64,000 bases of DNA, from contig NZ_LZMC01000002.1 of assembly GCF_001668615.1 (NCBI RefSeq), forward strand, positions 1 through 64,000, given 5' to 3'. The notes under the pieces were generated by a model. The model made no database searches, was not told the origin of the DNA, and worked only from the letters and a program-made list of their open reading frames with translations. The position numbers were made by a program, and so were the translations under genes. Every line of letters starts with the position of its first letter. Position 1 is the first letter of the stretch. Shown piece by piece: positions 57,648 through 64,000 of this stretch. Origin of the DNA: Mycobacterium sp. 1274761.0 (GTDB taxonomy: Bacteria; Actinomycetota; Actinomycetes; Mycobacteriales; Mycobacteriaceae).

Positions 57648-58679
57648 ATGACTGTGGTATTGGTCGACCCCCGCCGCCCATCGTTGATCCCCGTCGAAGC
57701 GGTCGAACTGCTCGCCGGTGACGTCCAGTACACCGAAGAGATGCCGGTGAAGGTGCCGTGGTCATTGCCGTCGGCGCGGCCGGCCTATGAGGGTGACGAC
57801 GCGCCGGTGCTGTTGTCGTCGGACCCCGACCATCCCGCCGTGAAGGCGCGGCTGGCCGCCGGTGACAGAGTGATCGCCGCCCCGGAGCCGCAGGCGGGGG
57901 AGCGGCTCCTCGACGCGGTGGCGATGATGGACAAGCTGCGCACCGCGGGTCCGTGGGAGAGCGAGCAGACGCACGACTCGCTGCGCCGATACCTGCTGGA
58001 GGAAACCTACGAGTTGTTCGACGCGGTGCGCAGCGGCAACGCCGACGAACTGCGCGAAGAACTCGGTGACGTGCTGCTGCAGGTGTTGTTCCACGCCCGC
58101 ATCGCCGAGGACGCCACCCAGCATGCGTTCACCATCGACGACGTCGCCGACTCGCTACTGCGCAAGCTCGCCAACCGCGTACCGGCCGTGCTCGCCGGTG
58201 AGCCGATATCGCTGGACGACCAACTGGCGCAGTGGGAAGAACGCAAAGCCCGCGAGAAGACCCGCAGGTCGTCCATGGACGACGTGCCGACGGGTCAGCC
58301 CGCATTGGCCTTGGCGCAGAAGGTGATTGACCGGGTCAGTGCTGCTGGCCTGCCCGCCGACCTGATCCCGGCTTCGATCACCCGCGTGTCGCTGACGCTT
58401 GACGGCGACGCCGAAAATGCGTTGCGCGCAGAGGTTTTGGAGTTCATGGACATCGTCCGTTCGGTCGAGCGGGCCATCGCCGCCGACCGTCGCGGCGAAG
58501 ATGTGCCCGAGGAGCTTGACATCGCCTCGCTCGGAAGAATCTCCGAGGAGGAGTGGCGGGCGTTCTGGCCGCCGGCCGACATAGTGGAGCCCGGCGAAGA
58601 AGCCGAGCCAGACGAGCCCGTCGAGGCCGAAGACGAGCCTGTCGTAGAAGCCGAGCCCGAGCCGACTGTGCAGAAATAG
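57648..58679 (+). CDS. mazG: Nucleoside triphosphate pyrophosphohydrolase MazG
   Basis: The 343-residue protein matches Rv1021. It has the conserved mycobacterial N-terminal region (VVLVDPRRPSLIPVEAVELL), a MazG domain with metal-binding EETYELFDAV and EELGDVLLQVLFH, and a long Glu-rich tail (last ~40 residues). It hydrolyses non-canonical or oxidised NTPs such as 5-OH-dCTP, protecting against mutation. The start is ATG at 57648; an in-frame codon at 57639 is possible. Confidence 0.95.
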   Translation: MTVVLVDPRRPSLIPVEAVELLAGDVQYTEEMPVKVPWSLPSARPAYEGDDAPVLLSSDPDHPAVKARLAAGDRVIAAPEPQAGERLLDAVAMMDKLRTAGPWESEQTHDSLRRYLLEETYELFDAVRSGNADELREELGDVLLQVLFHARIAEDATQHAFTIDDVADSLLRKLANRVPAVLAGEPISLDDQLAQWEERKAREKTRRSSMDDVPTGQPALALAQKVIDRVSAAGLPADLIPASITRVSLTLDGDAENALRAEVLEFMDIVRSVERAIAADRRGEDVPEELDIASLGRISEEEWRAFWPPADIVEPGEEAEPDEPVEAEDEPVVEAEPEPTVQK

Positions 58680-58734
58680 CGGGAAGTCCAGCGCAAAAGC
58701 ACCTAAAAGCGCCCGTCGGCGCCACCAGCTGAAT

Positions 58735-59997
58735 TCAGTCGACCAATGCGTCGCCGAGGAAGCGGTCGGCGCCGGTGACCCCTGGTAGCACGAAAAAGAA
58801 GCCGCCGCCGACCGGCAGGATGTACTCCTCCAGCGGCTCGCCTTTCAGCCGGCTCTGCACGGCGAGGAACCCCTTCTCCAGGCTGCGTTGGTAGGCGATG
58901 AACGCCAACCCTTGATCGAGCCTGCCCGCGCCGTCGAAGCCGCGCGAATAGTTGAATCCCCTTCGCAGAATCAGGTTCTGCTCGGTTTGGGTGGTGCGCG
59001 GATTCGCCAGCCGGATGTGCGCGTCGAGCGGGATTCGCTTGCCGTCAGGGTCTTCGGCGTAGTTCGGGTCGGCGAACTCGTCGTTCAACCCCAGCGGGGC
59101 TCCGCTGAGCTTCTTGCGGCCGATCAGCGCCTCCTGCTCGGCGAGCCGAGTGCGGTCCCAGAACTCGACGAACATGCGGATGATGCGCACGGCCTGATAC
59201 GAGCCGCCGACGGCCCAGTCGGGTTCCCCGTCGTCGGGCTGCACCCAGATATGCCGATTCATCAGCGCGGTGTCGTCGACATCGGGATTGGCAGTACCGT
59301 CCTTGAACCCCAGAAGGTTTCGCGGCGTCGCAGCCTCCGACGTCTTGCCCGCACCGATGCCGCGCGCGTACCCGTCGATCATCCAGCGCAGCGTCATGTC
59401 GCGGCGGGTCCGGCGCATCAACTGCCGCAACGCGAACTGCACGGTGTCGGTGTGTCCCGCCTCGATGACGATCGACAGATCGCCGTGTGACAGCTTCGGA
59501 TCCAGCTTGTCATTGGCCAGGAACGGCATCGTGACCAGTTCCTTGGGCTTGCGGTCAGCCAGCCCGAACCGGTCGTCGAACGCCGACGCCCCGAGACCCA
59601 CGAGGATCGACAGGTTATCGGCCGGCGGTTTGTCGCCGAGAATGCCCGAATCCACCGGCGGGAAGGCCGGATGCCGTGTCTCGGGCGGCTTGCCGGCCAT
59701 CAGCCCGCGGATCTCCTCGGTGAGCTCCTGCAGCGCCTCCTTCAGGCCGCGGCGGCCGGCCACGTGGAGGTTGAACGACGCGACCAAGCCTTGCTCGGGG
59801 ATCGGCAGCGTGGTGATGCCTGCCTGGTGCGGACCCTCGAACGCGGTGAATGCTGGCTGCGGAACCGGCGGTGCGGCCGGATATGGTGCCGAGCACGCCC
59901 CGATGGCCGCGCCCGCGCCCACCGCGACACCGGTACCCAGCGCCCCGGCGACAAAGCCGCGGCGCGAAATCCCGTGTCGTGGTGGCGGCTGGGTCAC
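58735..59997 (-). CDS. efeB: Tat-exported Dyp-type haem peroxidase EfeB
   Basis: The 420-residue protein has a twin-arginine signal, ISRRGFVAGALGTG, and the Dyp peroxidase GFKDGTANP motif (GxxDG) with a distal Asp. It is a periplasmic haem protein linked to iron uptake, proposed to oxidise Fe(II) or extract haem iron. The GTG at 59997 overlaps the efeO stop (GTGA). It is convergent with mazG (55-bp gap). Confidence 0.94.
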   Translation of the reverse strand: MTQPPPRHGISRRGFVAGALGTGVAVGAGAAIGACSAPYPAAPPVPQPAFTAFEGPHQAGITTLPIPEQGLVASFNLHVAGRRGLKEALQELTEEIRGLMAGKPPETRHPAFPPVDSGILGDKPPADNLSILVGLGASAFDDRFGLADRKPKELVTMPFLANDKLDPKLSHGDLSIVIEAGHTDTVQFALRQLMRRTRRDMTLRWMIDGYARGIGAGKTSEAATPRNLLGFKDGTANPDVDDTALMNRHIWVQPDDGEPDWAVGGSYQAVRIIRMFVEFWDRTRLAEQEALIGRKKLSGAPLGLNDEFADPNYAEDPDGKRIPLDAHIRLANPRTTQTEQNLILRRGFNYSRGFDGAGRLDQGLAFIAYQRSLEKGFLAVQSRLKGEPLEEYILPVGGGFFFVLPGVTGADRFLGDALVD

Positions 59998-60923
59998 TGC
60001 AGCTTCAGAACTCCCGCGACTTGAGAGAGGTTTTCCGACAACCCGGCCAGCTGCGCCTTGAGCGTGTCGACGACCTGCGGGGTCACCGTCACCGCCGGGC
60101 ACCTCGGCGTCGGGTACTGGTCATTCTCGGGGCAGAACAGCACCCAGCCGTCACCCCGGCGCAGCGGCGCCAAGGTGTCGTACACCTGGTGGATGCCACC
60201 GTTGATCTTGTCCAGCAGGGCAGGGTCGACCTTCTGCAGAGCGGGTGTCAGCTTGTCGATCGCGGCCTGGGAGCCCTGCAGGTTGGCGTCGAAGTCCCAC
60301 AGGTCGGTCTTCGAGTAGCGCTCCTCCTCGCCGGTAATCTTGCCCTGCGACACCTCCTCGATCAGCTCGGCGGCGCCGTTGGCCACGTCGACCGGCTTCA
60401 CCTCAACGGTGGCGAACTGCTTCTGCAGCTGGGCGATGTCGCGGTCGAGCTGGTCGGCGACAGGCGTGCCACCTTCGGTGGTGTTTTTGTTGAACAACAG
60501 GAACTCGAGCCGGTGCCAACCGGTGAACTTAGGATCGTCCTCGCCCGCGAAATCGTCGACGCGCGAGTCGACCTTGGCGTCGGTGTCCTCGACGAGGCCG
60601 GCGAGAGGCTCGATGCGCTCCCACGGCATGCGCGACGGGGCGTACGCGTCCTGCGCGGCCTTCAGGTTGTTGGCCCGCACCGCGTCGGTGAGGACCTTGA
60701 CGCCCTTGACCAGCTGGTCGATTTGGCCGACGGCGTAAGCCTTGTATTCGTCAGCGGCCTTCTGCAGCTCCGGGCTGGGAGCCGCGGCCGCAGTCCTCGA
60801 CGTCTCGCCGGCGGGACTGGAGGCACTGCTCTCGGCGGAGTTGCCGGAGTCGCTGCTGGAGCACCCGGCAAGAACCAAGGCCGCGGCCGCAACCGACACG
60901 GGCCAGGCGAGATGCAGTTTCAT
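59994..60923 (-). CDS. efeO: EfeO iron-uptake lipoprotein (M75/imelysin-like)
   Basis: The 309-residue lipoprotein has lipobox LAGC (ALVLAGCSS), a Ser/Ala-rich linker and an all-helical imelysin-like domain with the iron-binding HxxE motif in GWHRLEFLLF. In EfeUOB systems it captures iron for the EfeU permease. No efeU gene lies on either side here, so the permease must be elsewhere or replaced. An IdeR-like box is centred about 59 bp upstream of the ATG. Confidence 0.92.
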   Translation of the reverse strand: MKLHLAWPVSVAAAALVLAGCSSSDSGNSAESSASSPAGETSRTAAAAPSPELQKAADEYKAYAVGQIDQLVKGVKVLTDAVRANNLKAAQDAYAPSRMPWERIEPLAGLVEDTDAKVDSRVDDFAGEDDPKFTGWHRLEFLLFNKNTTEGGTPVADQLDRDIAQLQKQFATVEVKPVDVANGAAELIEEVSQGKITGEEERYSKTDLWDFDANLQGSQAAIDKLTPALQKVDPALLDKINGGIHQVYDTLAPLRRGDGWVLFCPENDQYPTPRCPAVTVTPQVVDTLKAQLAGLSENLSQVAGVLKLQ

Positions 60924-60972
60924 TGAGCCTCCTCGTTGTCAGACGCGTGAACATTACATCGTTCCCTCAGAT

Positions 60973-60991
60973 CGAGGATAGGCACACCTAA
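60973..60991 (-). promoter_or_regulatory. Candidate IdeR iron box upstream of efeO
   Basis: On the minus strand, TTAGGTGTGCCTATCCTCG matches the IdeR consensus TTAGGTTAGGCTAACCTAA at 13 of 19 positions, including the whole left half TTAGGT and the CTA and CCT blocks. Confidence 0.6.
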
Positions 60992-61062
60992 ATACCGTTT
61001 GCCTGCCCTTAGTGACGCACGCCAACCACGGGTCCCCCGTAGCACTCGCGGGGCATGGGACG

Positions 61063-61827
61063 ATGGATTCCAAGTACAGGGTTGTAGGGAGTCCGGTGTT
61101 GCCAGTGCTTTGGCTGCGGGCTGTCGCGGTGATTTTCGCGACAGCGCTGCTCATGGCCTCCAGCTGCTCGTGGCAGCTCGGCACCCCCATTCCCGAGGGC
61201 GTACCGCCGCCGGCGGGTGATCCGGTGCCGGCAATCGACACCCACGCCAAGGGCAGACCCGCCGACCAGCTCCATGAGTGGGCAGCCCAACGTGCGCCTG
61301 CACTTGGCATACCGGTCGGAGCACTGGAGGCCTATGCCTATGCGGCCAGAGTTGCCGAGGTCGAGAATCCCAACTGCCATCTCAGTTGGCCGACGCTGGC
61401 CGGAATCGGCATGGTGGAAAGCCACCACGGCACCTATCGCGGCGCGAGCATCGCGCCCGACGGAGAGGTCACGCCCTTGATCCGCGGGGTGCGATTGGAC
61501 GGCACGATGGGCAACCTCGAGATCGTCGACAGCGACTCCGGCGCGCTCGACGGTGACCCGGGCCTCGACCGGGCGATGGGACCCATGCAGTTCATCCCCG
61601 AGACGTGGCGACTCTACGGGGTCGACGCCAACAATGACGGCAAGGTCAGCCCGGACAATTTCGACGACGCGGCACTGTCTGCGGCGGGATACCTGTGCTG
61701 GCGGGGCAAGGATCTCGCCACACCGCGAGGCTGGATGAACGCCTTGCGTGCCTACAACCTGTCCGAGCAGTACGCCCGCACTGTGCGCGATTGGGCGACC
61801 GCGTACGCCGAAGGCCATCCCCTCTGA
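61063..61827 (+). CDS. lpqU: LpqU, lytic murein transglycosylase lipoprotein
   Basis: The 254-residue protein corresponds to Rv1022. It has a hydrophobic leader ending in a lipobox-like ASSC (LLMASSCSW) and a soluble transglycosylase domain with catalytic Glu in GIGMVESHHG, AMGPMQFIPETW and a C-terminal ALRAYNLSEQYA. It cleaves glycan strands of peptidoglycan. The start is ATG at 61063 or GTG at 61096, the latter with GGGAG five bases upstream. It is divergent from efeO. Confidence 0.88.
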   Translation: MDSKYRVVGSPVLPVLWLRAVAVIFATALLMASSCSWQLGTPIPEGVPPPAGDPVPAIDTHAKGRPADQLHEWAAQRAPALGIPVGALEAYAYAARVAEVENPNCHLSWPTLAGIGMVESHHGTYRGASIAPDGEVTPLIRGVRLDGTMGNLEIVDSDSGALDGDPGLDRAMGPMQFIPETWRLYGVDANNDGKVSPDNFDDAALSAAGYLCWRGKDLATPRGWMNALRAYNLSEQYARTVRDWATAYAEGHPL

Positions 61828-61836
61828 CCCCTCTAA

Positions 61837-63207
<1,371 letters not shown>

Positions 63208-63210
63208 CCT

Positions 63211-63894
63211 GTGCCCGAAGCGAAACGGCCCGACCCCAAGCGGCGGTCCCCGGCGTCCCGACCGGCCAAGTCCGGCAAGTCGGGCAAAACCGGTGATTCC
63301 GCGAAGGGCCGTCCGCGTCCGGGTTCTCCGGTTCGGCGCGAAGCGCGAAAGGCCGAGTCGAAATCCGCGAAGGCCCAGCCTCAGGCCGACGAGCAGACGG
63401 CCGACTCGATTCGCAAGTCGATCGCCGAAGCGGCCGAACAGCAGTCCGAGCAGCGGCTCGGGTCGACTGCACGGCGTGCGGCCATCCTCGCCGCGGTGGT
63501 GTGCGTGCTCACGCTGACGATCGCGGGTCCGGTGCGGACGTATTTCGCCCAACGCACCGAGATGCGCCAGTTGGCTGCCAGCGAAGAGAAGCTGCGCGTC
63601 GAAATCGCCGATCTCGAAGCGCAGAAGGCCAAACTCGCTGACCCCGTTTACATCGCGGCCGAAGCCCGGGAGCGGCTGGGGTTCGTCAAACCCGGGGATA
63701 CGCCGTATCAGGTGCAGCTGCCTCCCGGTGCGGTGCCGCCGCCCGAACCGGGTTCCGCGGCCGAGGTCGCCAAGCGCGCCGGCCAGCCGTGGTACACGTC
63801 GCTGTGGCACACGATCGCCGACGATCCGCACAACGTTCCTGCGCCAGCCGCCCCTCCCGAGCCGCCGCCACCCCCATCGCCGCCCGGTGGTTGA
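63211..63894 (+). CDS. ftsB: Septum formation initiator FtsB (DivIC family)
   Basis: The 227-residue protein matches Rv1024. It has a basic, Lys/Arg/Ser-rich cytoplasmic N-terminus (~85 residues), one membrane segment (AILAAVVCVLTLTIAG), a coiled coil (EEKLRVEIADLEAQKAK), the ARERLGFVKPGDTPY block of the DivIC/FtsB family and a Pro-rich tail. It bridges divisome proteins with FtsL and FtsQ. It is 3 bp after eno, and its stop overlaps the DUF501 start. Confidence 0.94.
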   Translation: MPEAKRPDPKRRSPASRPAKSGKSGKTGDSAKGRPRPGSPVRREARKAESKSAKAQPQADEQTADSIRKSIAEAAEQQSEQRLGSTARRAAILAAVVCVLTLTIAGPVRTYFAQRTEMRQLAASEEKLRVEIADLEAQKAKLADPVYIAAEARERLGFVKPGDTPYQVQLPPGAVPPPEPGSAAEVAKRAGQPWYTSLWHTIADDPHNVPAPAAPPEPPPPPSPPGG

Positions 63895-64000
63895 GCGGTC
63901 GGATCTCGACGCCGTCGCGCGGCAGCTGGGCCGCGAGCCCCGCGGCGTCTTGGAGATCGCTTACCGGTGCCCGAACGGTGAACCCGGCGTCGTCAAGACA
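63887..64000 (+). CDS. DUF501-family protein, 3' partial
   Basis: The first 38 codons from GTG at 63887 encode LDAVARQLGREPRGVLEIAY and RCPNGEPGVVKT, the conserved start of the actinobacterial DUF501 family (Rv1025). The gene overlaps ftsB by 8 nt and continues past the window. The function is unknown. Confidence 0.88.
   Translation, partial: MVERSDLDAVARQLGREPRGVLEIAYRCPNGEPGVVKT

Noticed and set aside
58709-58722. Hairpin GCGCC-CGTC-GGCGC between mazG and efeB as a terminator
   Set aside because: The stem is only 5 bp and there is no T-run on either strand, so it is too weak to call.

Overview
The window looks like a chromosomal segment of a non-tuberculous, probably fast-growing Mycobacterium/Mycolicibacterium. 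The evidence is high GC, frequent GTG/TTG starts, mycobacterial lipoprotein families (LpqN/LpqT, LpqU), RpfB, the cAMP-regulated acetyltransferase PatA, a mycofactocin-type SDR, a WS/DGAT, and a gene order that, as far as I recall, follows Rv0998 to Rv1025 of M. tuberculosis. All gene identities come from reading translations and motifs. No database search was run.

Left part (1 to about 22 kb) is accessory lipid/xenobiotic metabolism. It starts with a 5'-partial DapB-like dehydrogenase, a luciferase-like monooxygenase and a molybdopterin oxidoreductase. A cytochrome P450 and a TetR gene follow, with face-to-face divergent promoters that share two 14-bp operators. Next is an SDR whose 3' end is fused to foreign promoter DNA. 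A long co-directional run (6784-18283) then encodes a NorD-like VWA protein, a NorQ/CbbQ-like MoxR ATPase, a substrate-binding-fold protein without a leader, an AveC-like membrane protein, an SDR, an aldehyde dehydrogenase, two P450s and a WS/DGAT. A PlsC-like acyltransferase, a tandem (double) TetR regulator resembling Mce3R and a mycofactocin-type SDR complete the block. A 16-bp motif near GAACARATATTTGGTC recurs at four promoters here, with two weaker copies at the double-TetR locus. This is the best candidate for an undescribed regulon and pathway. A P450 3' fragment at 21945-22040 and the broken SDR are scars of past rearrangement.

Middle part (22-40 kb): a membrane class III nucleotide cyclase sits directly upstream of PatA, so cAMP synthesis and cAMP-dependent lysine acetylation are encoded together, followed by an AroE-like gene. 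Then come secreted proteins and lipoproteins, an AlkB-like dioxygenase, SoxR with a candidate SoxR box facing arginine deiminase, protein O-mannosyltransferase, RsmI, PabB, and an ECF41 sigma factor coupled to an FAD oxidoreductase with an ECF41-like promoter.

Right part (38-64 kb) is mostly core: metG, tatD, rpfB, ksgA, an orphan soluble Ser/Thr kinase on the opposite strand, ispE, a small leaderless ORF ahead of a Pks16-type adenylating enzyme, and a minus-strand operon glmU-prs-arsC-like-lpqT-SDR-rplY-pth. It continues with tRNA-Gln(TTG), a TetR gene, mfd, a repeat-containing exported protein, mazG, efeO-efeB with an IdeR-like box and no efeU in the window, lpqU, eno, ftsB and the start of a DUF501 gene.
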